Source of the DNA: Scenedesmus sp. ARA3
Lineage: Eukaryota; Chlorophyta; Chlorophyceae; Sphaeropleales; Scenedesmaceae
Assembly: GCA_004335835.1 (NCBI GenBank)
Contig: RWJK01000716.1
Coordinates: forward strand, 1 to 44,762
Direction: 5' to 3'
DNA: 44,762 nt
Shown piece by piece: positions 10,338 to 23,130 of this stretch; the stretch's first letter is position 1; every line of letters starts with the position of its first letter. The translations under genes and the position numbers were made by a program. The notes beneath the pieces were generated by a model. The model was given only the letters and a program-made list of their open reading frames with translations. It ran no database searches and was not told where the DNA came from.

Positions 10338-13035
10338 GGGTTGTTGGGCTGGGTTAGGCTGGATTTTGGGTGGGTGTTTGGGGTGTACTGGATGGGAGCA
10401 TCTGCTATGTATGGGCACAGGTTGTGGTTGGGAGGGAGGGATCTGAATGGCGTGGTCAGGATGCAAGGGTGTGGATTGCTCCTGCAGACGCGCCGCAGAA
10501 TTTGCAGGCAGGCAGGGGTGTTGGTGGACGCTTTTGTTCTTGGGTTGTTGCAGGTTGTGTGCCGCAGACAAGTTGCGTTGCTGCACGGACATGATGGGTG
10601 TGCAGGGTGCATGTGGCTTGAGGGTTGTGCTTGCAGTACGCGGGGGATTGTGCAGGGATTATGTGCAGGGATTGTGCCGTGTACAGGGTGTGACGGCGGT
10701 TGCTCAGCACACAGTTTGTGCTGTTACTATTTCGTGATGTGTGGTGTAAGTACTGTGGTGTGGAATACTTGGCAGGATGAGGCGCTGTGGACTGTGTGAA
10801 GGTTCTGTAGAGGCTTGTACATACCTGCTGTTGCGTTGCTGGAGTGTAACGGTTGTGCTGTTACTGCTTGGTCGAGCGATGCACGTTGGTCTCGCCAGTC
10901 CGCATGGCTGTTGGATCCTGCCCCTTTTCTGCTGGCCTGCATTGGGCAACCATCATCGGCTAAGAGCCCAGCAAGCTGGTGCGGCCGCTTTTTGAGTGTT
11001 TGTAACATTGTTACATTGTTACAAGAGCATGCGAATCAAACAGGGCAGGACGATGTTGTACTACTCCTGTTTCCCTCGGCATGTTACTATGACAGGTTAT
11101 GATGGGGTATGTGACAGCGCAGTATGCGTGGCACTGCAGACAGCTGCCATGGCCATAGCGCAGTCAGCAGCAGCAGTTTGGGAGGTTTTTGAAATGACAC
11201 AGCCGCCCATGCACATATGACATGACAATTGAGTGTTGCATGCTACAGTATGTGTGGCTGAGGCCGGCCGATCTGGCGGCATTGCCTGTGTTGGAGGCTT
11301 CAGCGTGTCTTGCTGCACAGCTGTGTTGATGTGCTGTGTTCTTTTGCAGGCTTGCTGGATGTCATGCTTTGTACCTACATAGCTGCACATGTTGTGGATG
11401 TTTCATGCTGTTGCAATTGTGCACAGAAGGACAGCACTGTTGGCTTGTTGCTGGTGCTGTTCGCGTGTGAATGGCTGGGCCTGTGCGTATCTCTGGCTGC
11501 TGCCGAAGGGCTGGCGTGGTTGCTTGTGACTTGTCCTGGGTTTGTTGCTGGTATGTTGGCAGCGCAGCCGCCGCGGCAAGGCACACTTGCAGATTTGCAT
11601 AGTATGTGACACTCGCGGCTTGTGTTTGCTGGTTTGCTGCGCCGCCACAATTGCTTGCGGTATTGAGCGCTTCAGGAATATTGGCTCTGCGGTGTTCACG
11701 AGTGAACGCCATATTTTGCATGACGCATTGTAGGCTGTGTGTCATGCTCTTCATACCGCACGCAGCACAGCTGGCCTCAGCGTATAGATACCGGTGTCTT
11801 TTGGCACACCACATCTTCTACCCATGCCTGCTGCTGCGCTGCTTGTGTTGTGCCTCACATTGGCTGAACAGGTGCAGCGCATGCGCTGGCAAACCAATAC
11901 TCTGTTTGGAAGGCGCTGACGGTGCATTCGCCGTTTCGTCAAGGCATCTTGCCAGCAGGTTTCATGTCGTGCAGAAAGTATCTGCATGCTGTTGTATGTT
12001 TTGTTGGGGTGGGGGTGAAGGAAGGCTCAGTGAGCAGTTCTGTGGGGTCGCCCTTGTGTGTATGACTGTTGTTATTCGAAGGTTTGTGCAGAATGCGGTG
12101 CCAATTGCAACTGCTTGGGTTATTGATGTGTAAATGGTTGGGACAAAGGCCTTCTGCTGTTATCCTTGCACCGGATTAGCCTCATGAACCAGCTGCATGT
12201 GACAATGCAACCGTTGACTTGCATGTTCAACCAGGTGACTGAAAGGCAGCTTTGACCTGACACCAAATGTAGCAATCTTAGCTTGGCTCGGTTGAACTAT
12301 GGAATTCATATACCGACAATATCAACCTGACCTATGCATCAGAAGTACGCCGCTAGCCTTGCCTTGTGTGTGCTGCTGCTGCTGCTGCTTATGCCAGCAG
12401 TAGTCACTACGGTGACGCTGCCAGGCCTGGCAAATCTGGCCTGGGGCCTGAGAAACCTGTGGTGCTGCTGAGGCTGCTGCCGGCATCTGCGTCGCTGATA
12501 TCATAGGTGGTGTGTAAAGCTGTCTGTGCAGCTAATATCCCCAAACAATTGAGGGAAGGCGCTCCAGCCTGGTCGCTACCTTGGCACTGAAGTGGCATTT
12601 CTGTTTTTTGAAGAGGTGAAGCAGTCGGTGATCGGCGATTCACAGCGTTCTGTGGACGGTATCTCATCTTTTACCTGCAGCAGCAGGCATGGCAGCGGTG
12701 GGTGCGAAACAGCTCAGGTTGCAGGCGGTGACACTGCCTTTGAAGGGTCTTAAGGCTTGCCCGCGGGCAATTGCGCTTGGTTAAGCCTTCAATAATATTA
12801 AGTGAGCGCTTGAGCAAGAATCCGGTGCTGTCAGAGGCTCCATCGGTGGTTTTAGTCGTACAGTAACACTTCGACTGCAGCACAGTGGCAGGTCGCTGGT
12901 ATGTAGCAAGGCTCCGCACTCCAGCTGTGTCACAAGTAGCACCCTAGACAAAATTACCAAATCCATCCAATAGAAGCACACCTTAGGAGTATACGCGTGC
13001 TGCCCCCGCATGTGTCTGCTGTCGGTCGATCGCTC
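10338..13035. other. T/G-rich spacer downstream of the CBM20 gene
   Basis: No supported gene. Roughly 10338-12150 is rich in T and G on the plus strand, like introns and untranslated DNA of the plus-strand genes here, and contains TGTAA at 10845-10849 and 11001-11005. The second lies in the inverted arrangement TGTAAC...GTTACA (11001-11023). A short CTG run lies at 12370-12390. Open frames such as 11606-12133 are Cys-rich and unlike real proteins. The last few hundred bases should hold the promoter of the metalloprotease gene. Confidence 0.5.
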
Positions 13036-13620
13036 ATGGATTCTCCACGCAAAGTGCTCGCGATCTACGTGCTGTTACTGATAGTCTCAGTTTCTGCCCG
13101 ACTGCAGCCTCGGGATGGCAGCCTGGAGGGCAATCCCGGAAGGGGTGTTGCAAACTCCATCGATCAACTCCCATCAACAGGGCCCCGCACGCTCATGTTT
13201 GACTTCAGTCAAGGCGGTGGGGCTCTACAGATGCTTGGTCATGAGCAGCTGGGCCGAATAAGCTCCCGCACAGGCCTCAAAGGAGACATCACCACCCTAG
13301 CTGCTCATCTCGATGAGGACGACGATCTGGTGGGTGCTACATAGCTGCTTGACGTACGATGGTTTCGAAGACAAAGATTTTAACATTTTCGCGTCGAGCA
13401 TTGGTCTGGGTGGAGCTTCAGGGTGCATATCAGCAGTTCTGATTGAGTGCTGGTTACTGCCAGCAGGCCTGTGCAGGTGTGGATGGCTGGCAGAGGTCGC
13501 AGCCTGTTATGTATTTGATCGTTGTTTCAAAGAGTCAGTATGACATTGGCATAGGTCCCTGGCGGTGGTTGCTAGCATCACCAGCAGCCACAGCAGCGGT
13601 GCTGACTCAGCAGCGCTGCG

Positions 13621-13653
<33 letters not shown>

Positions 13654-16600
13654 GCACGCGTGGCAGCGATGCCTTGGACAGAGCCTACTACACATGCAGC
13701 TTCCTACTGCTTAACCTGCCAAACATGAACAGGTCTACTACTCTCCGCCAAGCATCACCATCTGCTGCTGCTGTGTGTGCCGCTGTCCATGCTGCATTGC
13801 CCTGCTCGATCCCCACATTCTTTCACAGGGGCTGGAGCCAGCCACACACAGCCTCATCTACTCATGTGGCTGCCTTGTGGCTCAGGCAACAGAACAGCAG
13901 CAAGCCGCCGCACGCGCTGCAGCAGACGGCGTGGCAGCAGCAGCTGCACAACAGCACGCGCACAGCCACGGCTGGCAGCAGCAGCAGCGCCGCGCGCAAA
14001 ACACGGCGGCTGCCGCCTTGATGCCGGGCGTGCCTGACCCAACAGGTCTGACAGCTGCTGAGGTGTTCAGCCTGAGCTCGCGGCCGCAGTCAAAGTACAA
14101 GCTGGTGCTTGATTTTGACGGTAACACGCTGATTGGTGGGGCATGGAACAGTGTGAAGAAGACCGACAAGATTGTGACGCCCCCGTATGACAAAGGTGCG
14201 GTTGGATTAGAGTGTGATGGTGAAACTGGGTGTGAACCTGCCTGCTGCAGTGGCTGAGACAGCTGGGATTGGTGTCACTCGGCTGGCTGTGCAGTTGTAA
14301 TTGCTGTGGCACTTGTTGCGGCTGCTGCGTTGGCTGTTTGCACAGGACAGATTGTGCCGCTTTTCTGCCAGCGTCAGCAGCAACGGGATGCAGCAGCAGG
14401 GCTTGGCAGAGAGCCTGAGTTGGAAAAACTGTCCATCCAGCCATGTGTGTCAGTACTTGTCATCAACTGTCACTCTGTGCCATGCAGTGCTGCGCAACAT
14501 ATGTGTATCTTATTGGGTTGCGCTGTGCTGTGCTGTGCCGTGCTGTGCTGCAGATGGCGACAACAGCACCTTCAATGCGGAGGAGCTGGCTGACATTGTC
14601 GCGATCTGGCGGGCGGTGGCTGAAGGTGAGAGGACCACGCTGCTGCAGTGTCGTGCCCGAGTCAACAATTATTTTGTTCCTGCTTCGTGTCATGCATGCG
14701 CACGCAGTCTGACTGCAGTGTGGTAGGCAGGTTGCGGCTGAAGATGAGAGGTGCAAGCTGCTGCGGTACATGCCGGGGTGTATCCATTACTAAAAAGAAA
14801 TACGGTCAGTCAGTCAGTCAGAAGCCTGGCTTAGGACTCGGCCGTTGACCCCCAGGGCGGTTCGAAATGTGCAGAGGACGCAAACGAAGGCGCGATAGCA
14901 ACAGACAAAAGTTAGGTTGGGCACTTGAAATCGTTTCGAGGCCGTGGGCTGGGTGAGGCGGTGTTCTGTTGCGGGGTGCTACTGCAAAACATCACGGGCT
15001 ACAGCAGTTACAGCAGGCAGTGAAGCAAAAATATTTGAAAAGCGATGGCTTGTGACGATTACTTCAAGCGAAAGGCGCCCGGGGTAGGGATGAACATAGG
15101 TGGCTTCTAAAATTGCAGGTGTTGCAGTTGCTGCCTTGAGGACAGCACCAGCAAGCACGGGTGCCCCCCATCCTTACTAGATAGGAGTGACGTAGTCACG
15201 GGACACTGCTAGTATGATTATGTGATTTTGCTTATGCCCCGCTTGTCGTCACATGCATGCACATGCTGTGCCATGTGGAGTATGACTGCAGTGTGGCAGG
15301 CAGTCTGTGTGTTTGCACAAGTGCGCGCATGCACCTGCCATAATCACGTTGTCACGCATGCCATGCCCCGCTGCTTTTGGCCGTCAGAGACAGTGTCACT
15401 GCTGATCTCATTGCTGTTGCTGCTGCCGCTGCCGCTTGCAAACCCCCACCCCAAACCCTACCAGACTTCGCTCCCTTCGACGTGGACGTTACCACAGCCG
15501 ACCCGGGCGATGCAGCACTTACAGGCGTCGGCCAGAAAGCGATCATCGGAGGAGACTCAACCGACTGGTACGGCGTCGCCGGTGGCATTGCCTTCGTGAA
15601 CAGCTTCGGGCGCCCCGATTTGCCCTGCTTCATCTTCCCTCGGAGCCTCGGCCCGAATAACCCGAAGTTTATTTGGGAGGCGGTCTCGCACGAGCTGGGG
15701 CACACGCTGGGGCTGCTGCACGACGGCGTGCTGCCGAATCCTGCCATGCCGAGTGGCACTGCCTACTACTCTGGGCAGGGAGTGTGGGCCCCACTCATGG
15801 TGAGTAGCAGCACGTGTTGATGCGTGTTGGGTGTGTTAGGGATGATGTGTGATGTTGTTCAACATTATATTTTGGTATCGGAGAAGGCATCTGCAGCAGC
15901 ATGACGTAGCGCTGGGTCACAGGAGTTTGTTTGCTGTCTGCTGGGTCACAGGAAGATTCCACGGGGTGGGGCTGGCGCGGCGGCAGCATGATTGCAGCGG
16001 CAGTGCACGCATGCTGTGCTGTGCTATGTTCTTCACCAGCTTTTGTACCCTGTTGCAAGCAATGCTGGCGTTGCTCGCTCACACATCTGTTCTGCTGCTG
16101 CCTTGCTGCAGGGCATCCCATACTATGCGGAAGTAACGACTTGGGATGCCGGGGAGTACTCCTTCTCAAATAACAACCAGGTGCGAGCCTGAGCACAGTC
16201 TTAGTAAAATTATGATTTCGTCGCTCAGTCCGATCGAGAGTGCTCAGGATACTTGGATGCTTACAAGCCATAATCAAACCTCTGTCAACAGCCTTTGCAC
16301 TGCAATTTTATTTACGGCAGCATGCCGGAGCTGCAGAGCAGCCATTTGATTTGTCCTGTGACTGGTGCTGCAGCTGCTTGGGAACTAGATAGCAATGCGG
16401 CACACACACAGGCTTTTGTGCTGTGCTGCACAGGCATCCCCAGCATCTTTGTCACCTGCCAATTTTCGCTTCCGTATGGCTTGTCTTCTAACAGCTCTTG
16501 CGGCACCCCTGGGCATGCTCTTCTTTCCTGTGTTGCTGTACACTCGCTGTACGCGCGCTGGCCCTGTTGCCGCAAACAACGGCACCAAAGAAGCACTGTA

Positions 16601-17758
16601 CTGTCTGCATTGCAGGACGACTTGGCATCCATTGGCAAGTTCCTGCCTCGAGCCCCTGCCCAGTTTGGCAGCAGCGTCAGCACAGCATCACCGCTCACAG
16701 CAACCTCATCTTCATCTCCATCAGAGACAGCCACCGCCACTGCCTCCGGTGTGCTATCCTCCAGCAACCAAACCGACTTGTTCTCCTTTGCTGCAGCAGC
16801 CGGGCCTGCCAGTATCACGGTAGCAGTCACAGCGCCATTTGGGGTCGGGTATTACGGCCGCAGCAACCTCAATGCAGTTTCAACGGTGTTTGATGCAACT
16901 GGCGCGGTTCTGGCAACCTTCAATCCTCCAGGGCCGGGAAACATGGGCATCGCCGCTGCAAATGTAACAATCCCAAGCAGCGGAGTGTACTACGTTTCCG
17001 TCGCTGGCAGTGGCGAGGGCAATGTATCAATCGACGGCTACAGCAGCTATGCTTCACTTGGACGCTACAGCGTGTCTGTTACATACGCAAGCGGCTTCAC
17101 ACCTCCAGCGGTCGATTGCGTGGGAGCCTGGAGCAGTTGGAGCGTCTGCAACGCATCCTGCAACCAGACGATGACGTTCCGCATCACTCGCCCGGCGGCT
17201 AATGGCGGCGGCGCATGCGTCTCTGCTGACGGCAGTGTGCGATCTCAGCCCTGCAGCGGCGGCGCGTGCCTCGCCGCAATTGACGACCCTATCGTGATCA
17301 TCGCCGACATCACCATATCACGGGAGACCTTCAACATGTCAACTAACAGCACCAACGGTACAGCGCCGGCGAACGGCACCAACAATACAACAGTGCGTGC
17401 CAACCCCTTAGGCAGTGCGCCTCCCCAGTATGCCTTCTGTAAGGCTGTTGTGACGCTGAAAACCAAGGCCGGCGCACGGCTCGCCAAGGCGAAAATATCA
17501 GGGTCTTGGTCTGACATCGACGTTGCGCGGTCGAAGCCGACAGCTGCTGCGCCAATCTCGCTGCAGACGCGCCCCAGTGGGCAGGTGGTGTTTAAGTCTC
17601 GGCCTTGGCGAGCTGACCTGCAGTCGCCGCAGCAGCCGGCTCAAAACGGCGCAATCAGCGCGTGTGTTTTCACGGTGAGCCGCGTGGATTTCCCTGGGAA
17701 AACATTGGACAGGGCTGCCTCAGTGCTGACTCAGAAGCTCACCTTTGATGGCCGGTGA
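13036..17758 (+). CDS. Secreted ADAMTS-like zinc metalloprotease with thrombospondin type 1 repeat
   Basis: Six phase-consistent exons (13036-13329, 13829-14195, 14554-14625, 15465-15799, 16112-16180, 16616-17758) give 759 residues. The ATG at 13036 opens a classic signal peptide, with VLAIYVLLLIVSVSA as its hydrophobic core. A propeptide-like region is followed by KLVLDFDGNT (about 189-198), the strand that opens this family of reprolysin-like proteases, then DFAPFDVDVTT, and the metzincin zinc site HELGHTLGLLHD at 320-331. There His320, His324 and His330 bind zinc, Glu321 is catalytic, and the Asp after the third His is as in M12B adamalysins. Next come a Ser/Thr-rich linker, a beta-rich segment resembling a pre-peptidase C-terminal domain (about 415-540), a TSP1 repeat (CVGAWSSWSVCNASC, about 547-600), an Asn-glycosylation-rich stretch, and a C-terminal beta-domain. 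There is no membrane anchor. Likely targets are cell-wall or matrix glycoproteins (inference). Confidence 0.88.
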
Positions 17759-18441
17759 AGATTTGATGCACACCTGGTGCAAGCGCATGCTGTCGAGCTT
17801 TAGGTGTGTCAAGATTGGGTTGCTCTGCTGACTGCCGTTCCAAGGTATTGCAGCGCTTGCTGCAGCATGGTTAGGCTGCGTGAGCAAGCGCGGTCTGGCG
17901 GAGGAAAGGGGTTTGTGCCTCGGGGCCTCAATTCCAGGCCTTTGTGAAGATGATGCCTCAGGTGCATTGTTACTCTACTTGGGCTGCGACATCGGCGTTT
18001 GCAGCAGCAGCAGCAGCAGCAACGTGACAGCCGTCGGGTTGTTGTGGCAGGCTGCTGTCAGCCGAGCATCTGTGCAGCGGGTGTGTTTGGGGGCGTGAAT
18101 GCGTATTGTTTACATCACATCACATGCAGCGTGGCATGTAGGTGCCAGCTGGGTCAGATGCTCTATGGGGTTACTGCCGAGCACTGCTGACAGGGGCTCT
18201 GCAACCTGCACAGTATGGGTTGTGGGCTGCCGACATGTCAGATGCAACTGTTTTACATGTTCCTTGGTCCTGACAGGGCGTTCAGGATGCCTGCTGTACT
18301 TGTGTGCAGTTTGTTGGGTGGTCAGGAGTTGGCGCACTCCGCAGCACATGGCAACGCCTATGAATCTGCGCCAGACTGCATGTTTTGAGATCTTTGTTGG
18401 AAGATCTTCCTTCGTAAGCTCGTCAGCCTCATGTGTCGCCA

Positions 18442-18476
18442 GGTGTGTGTGGGTGTGCGTGTGCGTGTGCGTGTGC
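18442..18476. repeat. GTGTGC/GTGTGTG simple repeat
   Basis: A short purine-pyrimidine alternating run (GTGTGTGTGGGTGTGCGTGT and on). It accounts for the run of alternating Val and Cys in the overlapping open frame. Confidence 0.85.
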
Positions 18477-19761
18477 TACTCTGTTTGTAGAGCGTGGGTG
18501 CGCTTTGCACATGAGTACATCAGGGGTGTGAATTTTGAGCAATGGCCTGATCGCATGAGGGGCGGGGGCGCTGTACACGATTCTGTATGTGATCCTGATG
18601 CGTCACATGCAGTATGCTCTACTCTACAGTACGCTGCTTTGAAGCACCGGCCTTTACAGGATATGCATTGTGCTTCAAAGAGCATGGTTTTCATTGTGCT
18701 GATCTGGGCCTGCACAGTTGCAGCAATGACCGCTGGCTGTGCGCAATACCCAAGGATAGCTGATGTACACGCATCTGATGTTTGTACATCATCGTTGGCA
18801 ATGGAATCTGTAGCCATGCTGCAGCGGCAGCTGCTTGCCAGCAGCCGCGAATGTTCACGCAATTGCGCGGGTGTGTCCTGCACGTTACAGCAGCGGCAGC
18901 AGCAGCAGCAGGCGCCTGCCTTGCTTCTGCTCTCCATGTGTGTGCTCCACACGTATGGCTTGCTCAATGCTGGTCGGTCAGCTGAATTGCAGCTGGAGTT
19001 TTACATGGCAACTGCATCAATCTGCACAGCTTGGCAGCTTGTGCTGGACTCCTGAAGGCTGAGTTTCGGCTGCTACTCGTACTCCTGCTGCTATTTTTCC
19101 GGCGTGCTTCTGCTGTTACGACTGTTTTGTGCGCATGGCGCTGCTGTTGGCGTTCTGCGTGCCTGGCAAGTATGTGCATTCTTGTCAGGTTGCATGTCAG
19201 CCAGGTTGCTGCAGGGCAGAGATGTTGCGTGCTGGCCTGAGTTGCCCAATTCGTGACTCTGCTATCGCAGCTACAACTTTGGCAGAGTGCTGTGCATCTA
19301 TAGACTAGCAGAGCGGCCGTGCGGCTATGTAGTATGTTGTTGGCATTGTTTACGGCACACTGACTGGTTTCCACTTGTAGAGGTGCACTGATCACGCAGC
19401 CAGAAGCGAGGGACACCGAGCAGTCAGCCTGCACACCATCATCCACCATCACTAGCGCTGTTGCGCGCGGGGTTATCCTCTAGTGACTCATCAGGTGTTA
19501 TCATGTGTAGGTTTATGTTTCAGGCACATCAGCACATCCTTACCAGAGCTTTGCAGCCTCACCTCCAGTTTCATTGAATGTGCGCCCTGGAACAGTCAGG
19601 GTGCATTGTTGTTTCTCTCAGAGTGCTTTGAGCAACGCTTCTGCAGTGTGGCAGCACAGCGGTTACCACGCATTGCTGTCAGTGGTCATGTGTTGAACGG
19701 CGCGAGGTGCTTCAAGTGCACGTGCACCAGAGAGCCGAGTTACATCACCCCATCACAACGC

Positions 19762-20349
19762 TTAGATTTGCACAACACCTCGTACACGACGCTGCTTCCT
19801 GCGTCTCATGTCCTGTTCACATGCGCACGGCGCTCCTTTCCTGCTTGTGTCTGGGGTTATGCTGTTGGGGGTTTGTGTCACACAACGCACAGAACGTGAA
19901 GCGTTCGATGCGCTGTCTTCTGCGTCCTGTCTTGCATGTGTGCCATGCTTATCAATTTCCATGTACGCCTCTGCTGTTTCCGGGGTAGTACCGCGGGGTT
20001 TTGTATCATGCAGCGCAGCCAGAAACATGTGCAGCTTCTTCTGCGTCTGATCTACTAGACTAGTATTCTTCTCGTGTGCGTCATGCTTCTGGCTATTCAT
20101 GTTCGCCTCCTCATACTTGGTGTTGTGCTTGGGGTGTGGTCGGTATACAGCGCCTTTCCACCCCCGTCTGCTGCTACGTTGCCGGTTTCTATCGTGTGGT
20201 CTGTCTGGGGTCAGGCTCTGGGGGCTTGTGGTTGCAGCACAGACTGAGACGGGCGTGCCTGCTTGCTCTTCCTCTGGGCAGATCCCCAGAACGGACATGC
20301 AGTTCTTGCCTTTCACCACTGCGCTGTTGCATCTCCTCTCCTGTATCAT
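19762..20349 (-). CDS. Hypothetical 195-residue frame with internal repeats, unknown
   Basis: An uninterrupted minus-strand frame opens with ATG at 20349. Unlike the Cys/Leu-rich random frames nearby, it is hydrophilic and charged, with two related segments: YEEANMNSQKHDAHEK and TAEAYMEIDKHGTHAR. Less clear echoes of TPD/TPE motifs recur about every 40-60 residues (SLTPD, TTPET, SITPD). No domain is recognised. No splice sites extend it and codon use is not strongly GC-ending, so it may be a chance frame through an imperfect tandem DNA repeat, a transposon remnant, or a small lineage-specific gene. The surrounding T/G skew argues for plus-strand transcription and therefore against it. Confidence 0.2.
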   Translation of the reverse strand: MIQERRCNSAVVKGKNCMSVLGICPEEEQAGTPVSVCAATTSPQSLTPDRPHDRNRQRSSRRGWKGAVYRPHPKHNTKYEEANMNSQKHDAHEKNTSLVDQTQKKLHMFLAALHDTKPRGTTPETAEAYMEIDKHGTHARQDAEDSASNASRSVRCVTQTPNSITPDTSRKGAPCACEQDMRRRKQRRVRGVVQI

Positions 20350-22304
20350 AGCCTGTTTCCCTCACTGAAGGCACCTCCTCACATCACAGCTGGCACTTTG
20401 GTATTGCAGTGCTCATCGTAATATGCACACAGTTACGCTCAAGGAGTGTCATTTCTGATGTGCTGCTCACAGCAAGTCACCATTCTTGGCCTCACCAGGC
20501 TTTTCAGCTTCTATCGTGCTCATTTGATGACAAATGCGCGTCGCAGAAAGCAGCACATGAGTCGCACAGTCTGTTACGCTCTGCTGGAGATGCTGTGGTT
20601 TTGTTCCAGTTACACTGCTTACATGTCAGCCTGTTGGTGTTCTGGTGATTTACAGCATGCAGTATGTGCTGTGAGCATGTTCTGCTGTCATCATTGTTAC
20701 AATGGTGCGCGTACCGCCCAGTAGCTCAGCTACAGCCTTGACAGGACAACAGCCTTTGCACTGCAGACGTGTGGCTTATGTGATGTTGCATGGTTGTGTT
20801 GCGCTTGTGTCTCTGATAGTAGTTGAGAACAGGGCTGGTGGCCAGAATGCCTGCCATGCCGATGTACTGGCGAATGCACAGGCGGATGCATTGCGTGGTG
20901 GCAGTGTCGCTTACGGTTGCAATCACCCGTGTGAATGGGAACAATGTTGCCTCCGTACTGGCACGCGGCCTAAGGCACTGCAGTCACTCACACACTGGGC
21001 AGGGCGGTTGATTGAGCTGAGTGGTACATACCGCCGGCTGGCAATTCACTGTGCATGTGCAGTGCATCTCTCAGTGCTGTTAAAGCAGCACACTCAGGGG
21101 TGGACTGACGCAGCAAACAGTCGTTTGGGTGCACTCAGGGCTGGGAGCTCCTGCTGTGTGGGCACTGTCGCGTCGGTGTTGCTTTGCGGTTACCTTGTTG
21201 GGAGCAGTTTAAGGTGGGCTTGTGCACCGATGCTGCACCGATGCTGCTGCGTTTGTGTGCGTGAGTTTGCAGCTTATCCCTAGATGAGCCTGCCAGTTGC
21301 TCCTAACCAGGGTCCCTTCCGAGGTTACTGCGTCTTGCTGTTTCACACTGGCTGTGGTTACGTGGGGTGGGCGCGTGACATGCTGCGTTGTCATGCCGCA
21401 AATGCATGCAACGGCCGCGCTGCTTGGGTTGCTGTGTCTCTAACTCCTCAAACGGCTGCATGCTTGGGTTTGCAAATGCCTCCAGCAGGCACATGTGCAA
21501 GTGCAGCTGGCCAGCAGTATGACTGCCACGTGTGTGTGACATTGCCATTACGATGCTGTCTGGCAAGCTGTGCAGGACCTACTTTCAGGATGCTGTGCTT
21601 GCCAGATAACATTGTGCTAAAGCTGCAACGTGCTGCCAGCAGGCGCATGTGCAAGCATAGCAGTGAGCTTCTTGCAGTTGTACATGATGGCCGATTCACC
21701 AGGGTAGGCGCTGTATAGGAGCTGTTTGTTGCTTGCCTTACTCTCTTGAATACCTCAGTACTCCTGACACAGTATGTTGTACATCACTTGTGAGTTTTGC
21801 AAGGGTGTCCTGCGTAGTTTTTGGGCTTTATGTATTTCCCAGTAGGGATTGCCTAGTTGCGGCACTGCCACCAAGAACTGCCTAGCTGCGGCACTGATCA
21901 CCGTCGAGTCGCCCGCTGCATCAGTGCTTGTTGAATTGCAGTTGGCCCTTGCAAGACCAGTGCGCACTTGTTTGACAGCATCATGGGGACTGCCCAACAC
22001 AGCAGCTTTCAAAGCTCTGCTGGCTGCCATTGGCTGGCAGCGGTGAAACCCGTGGGCTTGGGAGCTGCTGAACGAGCATGCTGCGAGCTTATTGAATGGC
22101 ATGTAATCACTGAGTGTGTGCTCTGAGTAGTTGAATGACGCATGGCGAGTACTGCTTTGCATGGCGTGGGCTGTTTGTGTACACTGAGGTGTCAGAGTAG
22201 GCTGGCGACCATTGCTGGTGACGGCCTCTTGTCATGGCAGTAGCGTGTGTCGAGTGGTGCCAGATTTGGCCTCTAGGGGCCTGCAAACTTGCGAGCTTGG
22301 TTGC

Positions 22305-22340
22305 AGTACTGTGAACTTGAGTAGCACTGTGAACTTGAGT
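22305..22340. repeat. 18-bp tandem repeat, two copies
   Basis: AGTACTGTGAACTTGAGT is followed directly by AGCACTGTGAACTTGAGT, with one mismatch. No gene overlaps it. Confidence 0.9.
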
Positions 22341-23100
22341 AGACTCTGGCGTGCCACTATCATGTGCGCCTTGCGCACAGCGGCTGCAGGCGGCTTGTTG
22401 TCTTGTGGTCGACACGAGGGCCTGTGACTTTTAAGGACTCCTTTCGGATTCAGTCGGCGACCTTCCAAGGCACTTGCTTCACTGCTATAGCTGATAGCTG
22501 CAACTGATGCATTCGTGTTGCACTGCAGAGATTGCTGGTGCAACGCCTTGAGAGTCGGCGTTACTGTACGTACACGTATATATAGTCAATGCCGGGTGTA
22601 ACATATTACCATTGGATGGGAAGTGACTACAATGCATCTGAGTGAATCAAGACTACATAGCGTACTTCCACACAACCTGCAAAGCACATGTCCACAGCTT
22701 CTGCAGCCATTGACAGTACACTGCAATCCTCCGAACCACAAGGTCAAGGCCAGCCCGCTCAGCAGCTGCTGCAGTAGCAGCCGCCGCTACTGCAAACTGC
22801 ACGGCGGCAGGCAGCGCCGCCACAAAAGCCGGCATGCTTGCTACTGCACTTCTCGCCATGCACGAAAGCGCTGCTGCTTGCTACGCGGTGCACCTCGGAT
22901 CAAACATCGTGAGGAAGTTTGATACTGGGCTTGCTGCTGTGCATCACATCTGGCAATCATTTGTAGCCACAAACGATAAAATCAAAGCAATGGGCAGCAG
23001 GACGGTCCATGTGACCCTGGCGTCCTCCTGTTGTCCTGCACCGCATGCTGCTGTTGCTGCAAGACTGGCGCTGTGCACGCTGTACATCCTCCAAAGGGTG

Positions 23101-23130
23101 TGCTGCTGCTGCTGCTGCTGCTGCTGCTGA
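23101..23130 (-). repeat. (CAG)n run in the 3' UTR of the DJ-1 gene
   Basis: On the minus strand about nine CAG units begin seven bases after the DJ-1 stop codon. They are untranslated in the gene model. Confidence 0.85.

Noticed and set aside
13443..14021. 192-residue frame with a Ser/Asn run as an extra metalloprotease exon
   Set aside because: It is not needed: the join 13329 to 13829 is in phase and has good splice sites, and the frame conflicts with the exon encoding LVLDFDGNT.
14855..14870. GGTTCGAAA box resembling the T-loop of a tRNA
   Set aside because: No matching acceptor stem, D-arm or anticodon arm could be drawn around it; it lies in an intron of the metalloprotease gene.
18099..19055. 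318-residue plus-strand open frame
   Set aside because: Cys/Val-rich, includes a run encoded by a GTGTGC simple repeat, no family resemblance, and no splice-consistent neighbours; explained by the T/G-rich base composition.
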